NCBI GenBank assembly: GCA_004570955.1 | Contig: SPPL01000010.1 | Coordinates: 1-64,000, forward strand | Length of the DNA: 64,000 nucleotides | Origin: Jeotgalicoccus nanhaiensis | GTDB lineage: Bacteria; Bacillota; Bacilli; Staphylococcales; Salinicoccaceae | Direction: 5' to 3' | Shown here: one piece after another, positions 54,329 to 62,904 of the stretch | Position numbering within the stretch: position 1 is the first letter of the stretch | How the letters are laid out: each line of letters starts with the position of its first letter | Made by a program: the position numbers and the translations under genes | The notes under the pieces: generated by a model | The model's database searches: none | What the model was told of the DNA's origin: nothing | What the model saw: only the letters and a program-made list of their open reading frames with translations

Positions 54329-54895
54329 ATGGATAAGTTAGAACTGAATATTTTTGAAAATAAATCTGCCTTAAAAAGCATATCATGGATTCAAATTCTG
54401 GCAATGATCGGCACCTTTATATTGTTGTATTTACTTGAAGGACTCGTTATTAAACCGACGGGCAGCGCCCTTGTCGGCAGAGAACAATTTGGCATTGCCG
54501 GTGCAGTATTTTTTATTATCGCACTATTTTTTATTATTATCATTGTTCACGAAGCAATCCACGGCCTGTTTTTTAAAATTTTTAATCCGTCAGGAAAAGT
54601 AAAATTCGGCTTTAAAGCAGGAATGGCTTATGCGACTTCACCGGGTACTGTGTATACAAGAGGGCAGTTTTTTATCATTATCGTTATGCCTTTTGTAATT
54701 CTGACGGCGGTTATGATGACGATGATGTTTCTGCTGCCGAACCCGGCGTATAAATACTATATTGCTCTTCATACAGGCGCCTGTGCAGGGGATTTCTACT
54801 ATCTATATTTAATTTTAAAACATAAGCATCTGTCTTATGCTGTCGATACCGAAGTAGGCATGAGCCTGTACGAAACTGAGAAACAGACAATTTAA
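54329..54895 (+). CDS. DUF3267 putative membrane metalloprotease
   Basis: A 188-residue protein with four hydrophobic helices. The second ends with VHEAIHGLFF, an HExxH zinc-protease motif, as in DUF3267 proteins distantly related to site-2 proteases. A later segment, HTGACAGDFYYLYLI, holds the family's Asp, possibly the third metal ligand. ATG 54329 is preferred, seven bases after GAGAGAGG; ATG 54323 is also possible. If active it would cut proteins within the membrane; no substrate is suggested by the neighbours. Confidence 0.82.
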   Translation: MDKLELNIFENKSALKSISWIQILAMIGTFILLYLLEGLVIKPTGSALVGREQFGIAGAVFFIIALFFIIIIVHEAIHGLFFKIFNPSGKVKFGFKAGMAYATSPGTVYTRGQFFIIIVMPFVILTAVMMTMMFLLPNPAYKYYIALHTGACAGDFYYLYLILKHKHLSYAVDTEVGMSLYETEKQTI

Positions 54896-54900
54896 GTGGT

Positions 54901-54928
54901 AGAACGTGTGTTCGTTATTTGCTATAAT
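54901..54928 (+). promoter_or_regulatory. LexA box and promoter of dinB
   Basis: AGAACGTGTGTTCG (54901-54914) keeps the LexA core GAACN4GTTC. A perfect TATAAT follows at 54923-54928, so the box covers the -35 region. It is one step weaker than the yolD box because outer and central bases differ. Confidence 0.8.
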
Positions 54929-54945
54929 GAATTTGGGTGAAGATG

Positions 54946-56016
54946 ATGGAAAAACGAATCATTCATATAGATATGGACGCGTTTTATGCCCAAGTGGAAC
55001 AGCATGACAATCCTGAACTGAGAGGGAAGCCTGTCATAGTCGGCGGGCGTTCGTTTAATAGAGGTGTTGTCGCGACAGCAAGTTATGAGGCGCGAAAATT
55101 CGGTGTGCATTCAGCCATGCCGACCAAAACTGCTCATAAATTGTGCCCGGACGGTATATTTGTCCATCCGCGTTTTGAACGGTATAAAGAGATTTCAGCT
55201 CAGATCAGGGAAATATTTTTAAGTTATACAGAATTAATAGAGCCGCTGAGTCTGGATGAAGCATATTTAGATATTACAGAACTCGTCAATAGAGAAACAT
55301 CTTCAAGAGAAATTGCATTATCTATTCAAAGCGATATTTTTGAAAAGACGGGACTGACTTCAAGCAGCGGAATTTCTTATAATAAGTACCTTGCTAAAAT
55401 TGCTTCCGGCATGAATAAACCGAAGGCAACCACCGTTATAGATTATAATAACGTGCTCGAGATTCTGCATGTACTCCCCATAGGGAAATTTCCCGGCGTT
55501 GGCAAAGTGACCGAAGAGAAAATGCTCGGCATGGGAATCAAAACAGGAAAAGATTTATATGATTTATCTAAAAATGACTTAATACTGAAATTTGGGAAAC
55601 GCGGTGAAAGTTTATATAATAAGGCACGTGGAATCGGCACAAACGAATTGACAGTGCAGCGTGAAAGAAAATCTGTCGGCAAAGAAACAACATTTAATTA
55701 CGATAGAAACGACGATGCTGAAATATTAGCTGTACTGGAAGAACTGTCTAAAAAAGTGAGTACAAGACTCGACGACAGACAGCTTGCAGGCAGAGTAGTG
55801 ACGGTAAAAATAAAAACCGGCGGCTTTGAAGCGCACTCAAGACAAATGATGACGATGGATCCTATATTTAAAAGTGAAGATATATATCATTATGCCTATA
55901 GCCTGTACCACGAAGTGAAAGAGCAGGATGTTCCGATACGTTTAATCGGAGTGACCGTTTCAGGAATTGAAGAACGGCTGTACAGAAATATGACCATATA
56001 TGATTTTATAATGTAG
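54946..56016 (+). CDS. dinB: DNA polymerase IV
   Basis: A 356-residue Y-family polymerase for translesion synthesis. Catalytic motifs are [14 protein letters not shown] (first Asp) and [10 protein letters not shown] (Asp-Glu pair); the thumb has [12 protein letters not shown] (helix-hairpin-helix), and the little finger domain has SVGKETTF near residue 245. No C-terminal beta-clamp QLxLF motif is obvious at the very end ([11 protein letters not shown]), so clamp binding may be weak. The ATG 54946 follows GGGTGA by five bases. A LexA box in the promoter implies SOS induction. Confidence 0.96.
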   Translation: MEKRIIHIDMDAFYAQVEQHDNPELRGKPVIVGGRSFNRGVVATASYEARKFGVHSAMPTKTAHKLCPDGIFVHPRFERYKEISAQIREIFLSYTELIEPLSLDEAYLDITELVNRETSSREIALSIQSDIFEKTGLTSSSGISYNKYLAKIASGMNKPKATTVIDYNNVLEILHVLPIGKFPGVGKVTEEKMLGMGIKTGKDLYDLSKNDLILKFGKRGESLYNKARGIGTNELTVQRERKSVGKETTFNYDRNDDAEILAVLEELSKKVSTRLDDRQLAGRVVTVKIKTGGFEAHSRQMMTMDPIFKSEDIYHYAYSLYHEVKEQDVPIRLIGVTVSGIEERLYRNMTIYDFIM

Positions 56017-56062
56017 CAACTTTGTTATACTGTTAAATAAGACTAAAAGTAAGAAGGTATAA

Positions 56063-56821
<759 letters not shown>

Positions 56822-56829
56822 TTTTAAAT

Positions 56830-56868
56830 GAAAAACCCTGTGCATCCATTGGATGTACAGGGTTTTTG
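56830..56868 (+). terminator. Terminator after map
   Basis: AAAAACCCTGTGCATCC / GGATGTACAGGGTTTTT, three-base loop (one mismatch), then T. Confidence 0.93.
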
Positions 56869-56941
56869 GTGTGCGTGTGGATTTTTTGTGTGATGCGTAA
56901 CAATGAGCGACGCTCATTGATTAGGTAAAATTTATCAACTA

Positions 56942-57226
56942 TTAAACATAAAGAAAAACGGTACTGAATGCGAAAACGATTAATGTAAATAAGACGATTG
57001 GAATACCTGCTTTTATTGCCTTTTCTTTGGGATCCAAATTTTTATTATTTACAAAAAGTTCAATTGATAAAGTCATAAAGCTGAGTATTAAAGTAAGTGC
57101 GAAATGTGTCCCGACATTCTCTTTAAACCCATCCGTCATGGAAATTGAATTGATGAGAAACGTTCCGAGTATTATTATTGTTAAAAAGTATTTAGTGATA
57201 AAATCATCTTTTGGTGCTTTTTTCAT
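56942..57226 (-). CDS. Small membrane protein, 94 residues
   Basis: A 94-residue protein with three hydrophobic helices (YFLTIIILGTFLINSIS, FALTLILSFMTLSIELF, IPIVLFTLIVFAFSTVFLYV) and a basic N-terminus. AAGGGGCATAATC precedes ATG 57226. No family recognised. Nearby at 57297-57345 is a short GC-rich stretch holding the palindrome GTCGGCCGAC, with no gene. Confidence 0.6.
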   Translation of the reverse strand: MKKAPKDDFITKYFLTIIILGTFLINSISMTDGFKENVGTHFALTLILSFMTLSIELFVNNKNLDPKEKAIKAGIPIVLFTLIVFAFSTVFLYV

Positions 57227-57363
57227 GATTATGCCCCTTTAGTTTTATTATCAGTTTAGCAATATAAATTCTAACATTATTCCTGATAAAGAAAATAATC
57301 AACATCAGCGGACACCTTCACAAAATCCGCGACGTCGGCCGACAAGAAGGTTCATACTAAAAT

Positions 57364-57397
57364 AACAAAAAACCGGACCCTCAAATGGGTCCGGCTT
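57364..57397 (-). terminator. Terminator after carbonic anhydrase gene
   Basis: CCGGACCC / GGGTCCGG (57373-57380 with 57387-57394), with the T run on the minus strand. Confidence 0.9.
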
Positions 57398-57409
57398 CAG
57401 AAAAATATA

Positions 57410-57979
57410 TTATTTTGCTTTGTCGTAGCCGTTTATAACAAGATCAACTTTCCCTGTTTCAGGGTCGATAATCATGCCGTGCACAGGTACTGTTTTAGCC
57501 ATCAATGGATGGTTCTTAACGTTATCGACTGTTTCTCTGACGCTTTCTTCGACGCTGTCGAATCCTTTAAGCCAGTCAGAGACTTCGATACCTGAGTATT
57601 CGAGTGTTTCGAAGACTTCATCAGTGATACCGCGGTTTTTCATTTCTTCAATAACGGGTTCCGGCTGGAGTGCCCCAAAGCCGCAGTCATGGTGTCCCAT
57701 GATGTAGACTTCGTCCACGCCCAGTGCGTAAACTGCAACGAGCAGGCTGCGCATCGTACTTCCGTAAGGATGTGATACAACGGCACCGGCATTTTTAATT
57801 TGTTTGATGTCGCCATTTTTTAAGCCCAATGCTTTAATCGACAGCTCAGATAATCTCGTATCCATACAAGTTAAAAAAACTGCTTTTTTGTTTGGTGTCT
57901 TATCGGTTTTAAAAGCTTTGAATTCTTCATTTTTAACGAAAGCTTCATTTGCTTCGAGTAAATCTTCCAATAAAGTCAT
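57410..57979 (-). CDS. Beta-class carbonic anhydrase
   Basis: A 189-residue zinc enzyme that hydrates carbon dioxide to bicarbonate in the cytoplasm. Zinc and catalytic residues are in CMDTRLSEL (Cys, Asp, Arg, near residue 36) and GHHDCGFGAL (His, Cys). The middle segment NAGAVVSHPYGSTMRSL is typical. I chose ATG 57979, which begins MTLLEDLL; it directly follows the YihY stop codon, and the nearest GAGG lies about 14 bases upstream, so translation may be coupled. An in-frame ATG at 58003 inside yihY is a weaker choice. Confidence 0.92.
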   Translation of the reverse strand: MTLLEDLLEANEAFVKNEEFKAFKTDKTPNKKAVFLTCMDTRLSELSIKALGLKNGDIKQIKNAGAVVSHPYGSTMRSLLVAVYALGVDEVYIMGHHDCGFGALQPEPVIEEMKNRGITDEVFETLEYSGIEVSDWLKGFDSVEESVRETVDNVKNHPLMAKTVPVHGMIIDPETGKVDLVINGYDKAK

Positions 57980-57980
57980 T

Positions 57981-59009
57981 TTAAACTGACACTTCCTCTT
58001 CATTACTTTGTGTTTGCTGTTCTTTCTCTATAGTGCGCTTGTATAAAATCGAGTTAATTTGCGCACCCAGAATTATTATAACACCAGTAATGTACAACCA
58101 GAAAATTAAAATGATTACACCGGCGATTGAACCGTATGTTGCTGAATAGTTACTGAAGTTAGATACGTAGAAACTGAATCCCCATGATGCAACGAGGAAA
58201 GCAACTGTCGTAAAGATCGTGCCCGGGATAACCGACTTAATTTTCAATTTAATATTTGGAGCAGTAATGTACATGATAAGGAATACAATGAATACGAGCA
58301 GTACTGGTAAAATACTTCTGACTAAGTTCCATACCAATGAGAACTGGTCGTCGAGTCCGATAACGCCGAACATTAAGTTACCGATTTGTTCACCGAATAC
58401 GATGAGTACAAATGTCAGTATTACTGATAATGATAAAATAACTGTAAAGAATACTGACAATAATTTTGCTTTTACAAAGTTGCGGCTGTCTTCGACGTCA
58501 TACGCGACGTTAAAGGCATTCATCAGTGCAGTCATACCGTTTGATGCTGACCACAGCGTTAAAATTAAACCGATTGATAAAATACCGCCGCCGGAGTTGC
58601 TTAACACGTCGGTAATAATACCTTCCAGCAGTCCTGAAATTTCTGAAGGTGCATAATCCTGGATAAATCCTGTAATAAGATCCGGTTCAATTCTGAACAG
58701 CGGAACGATTGATAACAGGAAAATCAAGAGCGGGAATATCGCCAGCAGGAAATAGTATGCAAGCTGTGCGGCCATCCCTGTTGTGTTGTCATGTGAAAAC
58801 CTGAATAACAGCCGTTTGAAAAATCCCGCATCTTCTTTTAACTTGGCTGGTTTATTAATTTTAGAAACATACAGATGTTCATCCGGTTTTTTTGCATCTT
58901 TTGATTTAAAATTAGTCTTATCGACAAAGACATCGTTATTTTTATTTTCTTTCTCTTTTTCTTCTTTAATCTGATTCAGCAGATTGGATGATGTTTCATT
59001 TTTAGACAT
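57981..59009 (-). CDS. YihY/BrkB-family membrane protein
   Basis: A 342-residue protein with a charged N-terminal region of about 70 residues and six hydrophobic helices. The family marks are GMAAQLAYYFLLAIFPLLIFLLS (helix 1), LWSASNGMTALMNAFNVAYDV and the helix 5-6 loop NYSATYGSIAGVIILIFWLY. The family was once named ribonuclease BN in error; its role is uncertain, perhaps a transporter. The C-terminus is acidic and ends at the carbonic anhydrase start. GAGGTGAAG precedes ATG 59009. Confidence 0.9.
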   Translation of the reverse strand: MSKNETSSNLLNQIKEEKEKENKNNDVFVDKTNFKSKDAKKPDEHLYVSKINKPAKLKEDAGFFKRLLFRFSHDNTTGMAAQLAYYFLLAIFPLLIFLLSIVPLFRIEPDLITGFIQDYAPSEISGLLEGIITDVLSNSGGGILSIGLILTLWSASNGMTALMNAFNVAYDVEDSRNFVKAKLLSVFFTVILSLSVILTFVLIVFGEQIGNLMFGVIGLDDQFSLVWNLVRSILPVLLVFIVFLIMYITAPNIKLKIKSVIPGTIFTTVAFLVASWGFSFYVSNFSNYSATYGSIAGVIILIFWLYITGVIIILGAQINSILYKRTIEKEQQTQSNEEEVSV

Positions 59010-59025
59010 AACTTCACCTCACCTA

Positions 59026-59055
59026 AAACAAAAGGACTATAGTATCATAGTCCTG
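59026..59055 (-). terminator. Terminator after the YtxH-like gene
   Basis: AGGACTAT / ATAGTCCT (59033-59040 with 59047-59054), with TTTTGTTTT beyond it on the minus strand. It separates the YtxH-like gene from yihY. Confidence 0.8.
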
Positions 59056-59062
59056 TTTATTT

Positions 59063-59380
59063 TTAATTTAGTTTTTTCTCTCTTTTAGCCTGGAAAGTAT
59101 CCTTAGCATCCATAACCGCACGTTCAAGTTCCGGATTGTTGCGGCGGATTTCTTCTATAGTATCTTTCCAGAATAAAATTTCATCTTTAATCATTTCCAC
59201 TTTAGATGGTTCACCTGACGGTTCGTTGAAACGCTGTTTAAGATCATCAGGATTCGTTGCGTAATGTTTAATACTCTTAGTATTTGAAACTACGGAATCG
59301 CGCGTGCCTTTATCGATTAATGCAATTAATCCGCCGACAGCGGCTCCAATTACTATAGCTGGTACTAGTTTGTTTTTCAT
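59063..59380 (-). CDS. YtxH-like small membrane-anchored protein
   Basis: A 105-residue protein. An N-terminal hydrophobic, glycine-containing helix (VPAIVIGAAVGGLIALID) precedes a charged, helical tail (EILFWKDTIEEIRRNNPELERAVMDAKDTF). This layout fits the YtxH/general-stress family of Bacillota, whose function is unknown. AAGGAGAATC gives the ribosome binding site. Confidence 0.7.
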   Translation of the reverse strand: MKNKLVPAIVIGAAVGGLIALIDKGTRDSVVSNTKSIKHYATNPDDLKQRFNEPSGEPSKVEMIKDEILFWKDTIEEIRRNNPELERAVMDAKDTFQAKREKKLN

Positions 59381-59563
59381 AACTGATTCTCCTTTAGTTA
59401 GCTTTCTATTAAATATAACCTATATTTACTAAGTATAAACTTTTTAGTCTAAGAAATTAAGCAGAATAACAGAGAAAGCATTTTTTCTGTAATCTTGTAA
59501 GATAATATATATTTTTCTTATATTTTGTTAAGATAGTTTATAAGGAATGGAAAGGGGATCATC

Positions 59564-59764
59564 ATGGATAAAGAACAGATTTTAAATGATATTGTAGAAA
59601 AGTTAAACGTCGTAAATAAAGGTGTTTTTAAATCTGAAGATTACAGCGATGAAAAAATTAGCGAATTAAATGATATTAAAGAAATGCTGGACTCGCGCCG
59701 CCAGATTTCAGCAGGCGAACAGTCAGCTATCATTGAAGAATTGTCAAAAATGAGAAAGCAGTGA
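59564..59764 (+). CDS. DUF1128 (UPF0435) protein
   Basis: A 66-residue, charged, helical cytoplasmic protein, matching the DUF1128 family: ILNDIVEKLNVVNKGVFKSE near the start and LNDIKEMLDSRRQISAGEQS in the second half. Function unknown. It precedes an aminopeptidase gene by four bases, and the same pair occurs in other staphylococci, so both are probably one transcript. GGAAAGGGGATC precedes the ATG. Confidence 0.85.
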   Translation: MDKEQILNDIVEKLNVVNKGVFKSEDYSDEKISELNDIKEMLDSRRQISAGEQSAIIEELSKMRKQ

Positions 59765-59768
59765 TTAT

Positions 59769-61001
59769 ATGATGAATATTGAAGACAAATTATATAAATA
59801 TGCAGAGCTGCTCGTCGATGTAGGAATTAATATTACTGATGGCAAAAGATTATATATCAGAGCGACGGCCGATGCACTTCCGCTTGTCAGACTTGTTACG
59901 AAAATCGCTTATGAAAGAGGCTCAAAAGAAGTTAAGGTCTCTCTTTCAGACGATACTATTGCAAGGCTGAATGCGACTTACCGCACCGAAGAGGAACTCG
60001 CAGTTATACACGATTTCCAAGTTGCGGAGCGCATGTACTACAGCGATGAAAAAGCAGGTTTTCTGAGTATTATATCAAGCTCTCCTGAATTGCTTAAAGA
60101 CGTATCGCCGAAAAAACTGCAGGCAATGCAGGTAGCAAACGGTCAGGCATTTAAAGAATTTTCGAGCCGCACCCAGAGTGATTTTCATTCGTGGTGTGTT
60201 GCGGGGTACCCGTCGGTCGAATGGGCACGCTTGGTTTACCCCGAACTTTCGGATGATGATGCTGTAAATGCGCTGCTCGAGTTAATACTTTACACAGTGC
60301 GTGCAGATGTCAGCAATCCGGTTGAAGCATGGATTGAGCATGATAAAACTCTTCACAGCAAAGTGGACTATTTAAATGATAAGCAGTTCACGGCTCTGCG
60401 TTATGAAGCGCCGGGAACCGATTTAACAATCGGATTGCCTGAAAATCACTTATGGGCAGGAGCGTCGAGTACGGATTCAAACGGTGATTCGTTTATGGCA
60501 AACATGCCGACAGAAGAAGTTTTTACCGCGCCTGACAAAAATCGTGTAAACGGCTATGTATCTAATACTCTGCCGCTAAGCCATGGCGGTAATATTATCG
60601 ATGACTTTAAACTGACATTTAAAGACGGTGAAGTGGTTGAATACACAGCTGAAAAAGGCTACGAGATTCTGAAAAATATTATCAGCACGGATGCCGGTGC
60701 GAAACGTCTTGGGGAAGTGGCGCTTGTGCCATTTGATTCGCCTATTTCAAACAAAGGAATTTTATTTTATAATACATTGTTCGATGAAAATGCATCCTGT
60801 CATATCGCTCTCGGCAGTGCGTACGCGTTCTCGCTGCAGGGCGGTAAAGAAATGTCGCGTGAAGAATTGGACAGAGCCGGTTTAAACGATTCTATTACTC
60901 ATGTAGACTTTATGATTGGTTCTGAAAAACTGAACATTTATGGTGTAGACAAGGATGGAAATGAAACGCCGGTCTTCATCGAAGGCAACTGGGCATTTTA
61001 A
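59769..61001 (+). CDS. M29-family aminopeptidase (AmpS-like)
   Basis: A 410-residue metallo-aminopeptidase of the M29 (AmpS/PepS/aminopeptidase T) family that trims peptides in the cytoplasm. Recognisable parts are YAELLVDVGINITDGKRLYIRA, GYPSVEWARLVYP, FMANMPTEEVFTAPDKNRVNGYV (metal ligand Glu) and HIALGSAYAF (metal His). A second ATG follows the first at 59772. Specificity unknown. Confidence 0.92.
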   Translation: MMNIEDKLYKYAELLVDVGINITDGKRLYIRATADALPLVRLVTKIAYERGSKEVKVSLSDDTIARLNATYRTEEELAVIHDFQVAERMYYSDEKAGFLSIISSSPELLKDVSPKKLQAMQVANGQAFKEFSSRTQSDFHSWCVAGYPSVEWARLVYPELSDDDAVNALLELILYTVRADVSNPVEAWIEHDKTLHSKVDYLNDKQFTALRYEAPGTDLTIGLPENHLWAGASSTDSNGDSFMANMPTEEVFTAPDKNRVNGYVSNTLPLSHGGNIIDDFKLTFKDGEVVEYTAEKGYEILKNIISTDAGAKRLGEVALVPFDSPISNKGILFYNTLFDENASCHIALGSAYAFSLQGGKEMSREELDRAGLNDSITHVDFMIGSEKLNIYGVDKDGNETPVFIEGNWAF

Positions 61002-61083
61002 AAAATAAGGCTACAATTCACGTGGAAATATGATACAATTTAACTAATTGATATTTTGGAAAATCTCTTGAGGAGGATCTTTT

Positions 61084-61239
61084 ATGGGAAGCTGGCTAAT
61101 GCTTTTAGTCGTATTATCTTTTATGTTTGCAATTCTCGGTTTTTCAGCTGTGCTTTATTACTTCCTGGCACAAGCATTCCACAGTAAAGATGCACTTGTG
61201 ATTGATACACCGGAAGAAGCGCTTGAGCGCAAAATATAA
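61084..61239 (+). CDS. Small membrane protein, 51 residues
   Basis: Encodes 51 residues starting MGSWLMLLVVLSF, one hydrophobic helix (about residues 4-26) and an acidic tail ending EEALERKI. A very strong GAGGAGGATC ribosome binding site, a GATACAAT-like promoter element near 61032 and a terminator after the stop support a real gene. Family not recognised. Confidence 0.65.
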   Translation: MGSWLMLLVVLSFMFAILGFSAVLYYFLAQAFHSKDALVIDTPEEALERKI

Positions 61240-61248
61240 GAACTTTAC

Positions 61249-61279
61249 TTAGAGGGGATGCAAATCTCCTCTATTTTTA
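61249..61279 (+). terminator. Terminator after the 51-residue gene
   Basis: TAGAGGGGA / TCTCCTCTA (61250-61258 with 61265-61273, one mismatch), then TTTTT. Confidence 0.8.
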
Positions 61280-61299
61280 TTCACAAAGGGGATATTTAA

Positions 61300-61809
61300 A
61301 TGAAAAAATTAATGTCTGAATCATATGCAGTGAAAACTGCCAACGTACTGCCGCCGGACTCCAACTCGCACGGCACTCTTTTTGGCGGCAGGCTGCTGCA
61401 GTATGTAGATGATATTGCGGCAATCAGTGCACGTCGCCACTCGAGGGCAGCGGTAGTGACTGCTTCTATTGATTCGATGGATTTTCTGCTGCCGATTAAT
61501 ATTGGAGAAATCGTTATACTTGAAGCTATGGTTACCCATACCGGACGAAGTTCGATGGAAGTCATGGTTAAAATATCAAAAGAAGATTTAACGAGAGAGT
61601 CAGGCAGAGAACTCGCTGCTTTTTCGTTTTTAACATTTGTAGCACTTGATGAAAACAACAAAACTATTGAGGTGCCGAAAATCGAGCCCGATAACGAACG
61701 TCTGCAATGGCTGAACGATACAGGTAAAGAACGTGCGGAACGCCGTCTGGAAAGAAAAGAGCACAGTAAATCACTGAGCAACTTTTTCGCATCTGATTTA
61801 TTGGAGTGA
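61300..61809 (+). CDS. Acyl-CoA thioesterase, hotdog fold
   Basis: A 169-residue YciA/BACH-type thioesterase that hydrolyses acyl-CoA in the cytoplasm. Family marks are LPPDSNSHGTLFGGRLLQYVDD (residues 17-38, with the catalytic Asn/Asp region), VTASIDSMDFLLPINIGE and the strand HTGRSSMEVMVKI. The C-terminal tail is basic. AAAGGGGATATT precedes the ATG. It overlaps the ribosome binding region of recX, so they are probably co-transcribed. Confidence 0.9.
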   Translation: MKKLMSESYAVKTANVLPPDSNSHGTLFGGRLLQYVDDIAAISARRHSRAAVVTASIDSMDFLLPINIGEIVILEAMVTHTGRSSMEVMVKISKEDLTRESGRELAAFSFLTFVALDENNKTIEVPKIEPDNERLQWLNDTGKERAERRLERKEHSKSLSNFFASDLLE

Positions 61810-61814
61810 GCTTA

Positions 61815-62585
61815 ATGAAAATTAAACGCATTGTAAAACTGAAGCGGGAAATGTACGATGTTTTATTCGATGACGGACAGTCTATAAAAGTGCATGAGGA
61901 ATCGCTTGTGCGCTATGTACTGATACCGGGAAAAGAGCTGGAAGAAGAAGAATTTAACGAGATTGTTCAAAATATCCAGTACGATCAGGCTTATGTTGCT
62001 GCGATTAAATATATCAGTTATAAAATCCGTTCCAACAAAGAAATGACTGATTATCTCAGTGAGGATTATGAAACGGAGATTGTCAGACAGACAATTTATC
62101 GTCTGCAGGACGAAGGTTACCTCAACGATGAAAATTATGCACGGTCCTTAAGAAATACGCTCTTAAATACGACTGACAAAGGGCCGGGCCATCTTCTGAG
62201 AGAGCTTAAAAAACATCATATTCCAGAAGACATCATCGTGCAGGAAACTGAATCTTTTGATGAAATGGTCGACAGTGAACGCATGAATAAATTAAAGAAT
62301 AAATTCCTTCGCACTCACAGAGGCTCATATACTCAGTTTAAACAGAAACTGCGGGAAAAATTGACACTCCGCGGTTATAGCGGTCATCATTTTGAATTGA
62401 TAAATTTTGATGATGATTACGATGAAGATGCTTATTTTGAGAAAGATTTTGAAAAATATTATAATAAGTATCAGAAAAAAGAAAGCGGATTTAAACTTAA
62501 GCAGAAAATGATTGCTGCTTTGATGGGCAAAGGGTATTCTTATGATAAAATCAGTGAAAAGTTAGGCGGAATAAACGATGGATGA
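61815..62585 (+). CDS. recX: RecX, regulator of RecA
   Basis: A 256-residue RecX, a helical protein that modulates RecA filaments. It has the typical beta-rich start (KRIVKLKREMYDVLFDDGQSIKVHE) and three-helix repeats with the family motif ISYKIRSNKEMTDYL near residue 80 and LLRELKKHHIP near 135. ATG 61815 follows GGAGTGAG. It overlaps yfhH by eight bases. The recX-yfhH order is conserved in staphylococci. No recA is nearby. Confidence 0.92.
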   Translation: MKIKRIVKLKREMYDVLFDDGQSIKVHEESLVRYVLIPGKELEEEEFNEIVQNIQYDQAYVAAIKYISYKIRSNKEMTDYLSEDYETEIVRQTIYRLQDEGYLNDENYARSLRNTLLNTTDKGPGHLLRELKKHHIPEDIIVQETESFDEMVDSERMNKLKNKFLRTHRGSYTQFKQKLREKLTLRGYSGHHFELINFDDDYDEDAYFEKDFEKYYNKYQKKESGFKLKQKMIAALMGKGYSYDKISEKLGGINDG

Positions 62586-62904
62586 ATCTTTAAGTAAAAT
62601 GACTCGCAAAGAGTTAAATCATTATATTCAAACTAAACGCGAAGCGATGAGACGTGCAGAAATGATGGGCGTTGAAAACGAATACCGCGTGCTGGAACGC
62701 CAAGTAATTATTGCGGAATGCTATCTGATTGATTTGTCTCAAATTGAGAATGGTAAAATTTATAAAGTAATCAGCCAGGAAGATCATTATTTTAAAGTGG
62801 AGTATATGAAAGGAATATTTGTCTGGGGCTTTTTCGTGAATGGTGATGAGAAAGAATCAGCTATTCCGGTCAGTATGCTGCAGCTTCCTAAACAGGTCAG
62901 ATAA
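62578..62904 (+). CDS. YfhH family protein (DUF1811)
   Basis: A 108-residue cytoplasmic protein of the YfhH family. An N-terminal helical hairpin (LNHYIQTKREAMRRAEMMGVENEYRVLERQ, two helices) precedes a small barrel (IYKVISQEDHYFKVEYMKGIFVWGF). Function unknown; found next to recX in Bacillota. It overlaps recX by eight bases, and its stop codon shares a base with the next start, so the three genes are translationally linked. Confidence 0.88.
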   Translation: MDESLSKMTRKELNHYIQTKREAMRRAEMMGVENEYRVLERQVIIAECYLIDLSQIENGKIYKVISQEDHYFKVEYMKGIFVWGFFVNGDEKESAIPVSMLQLPKQVR

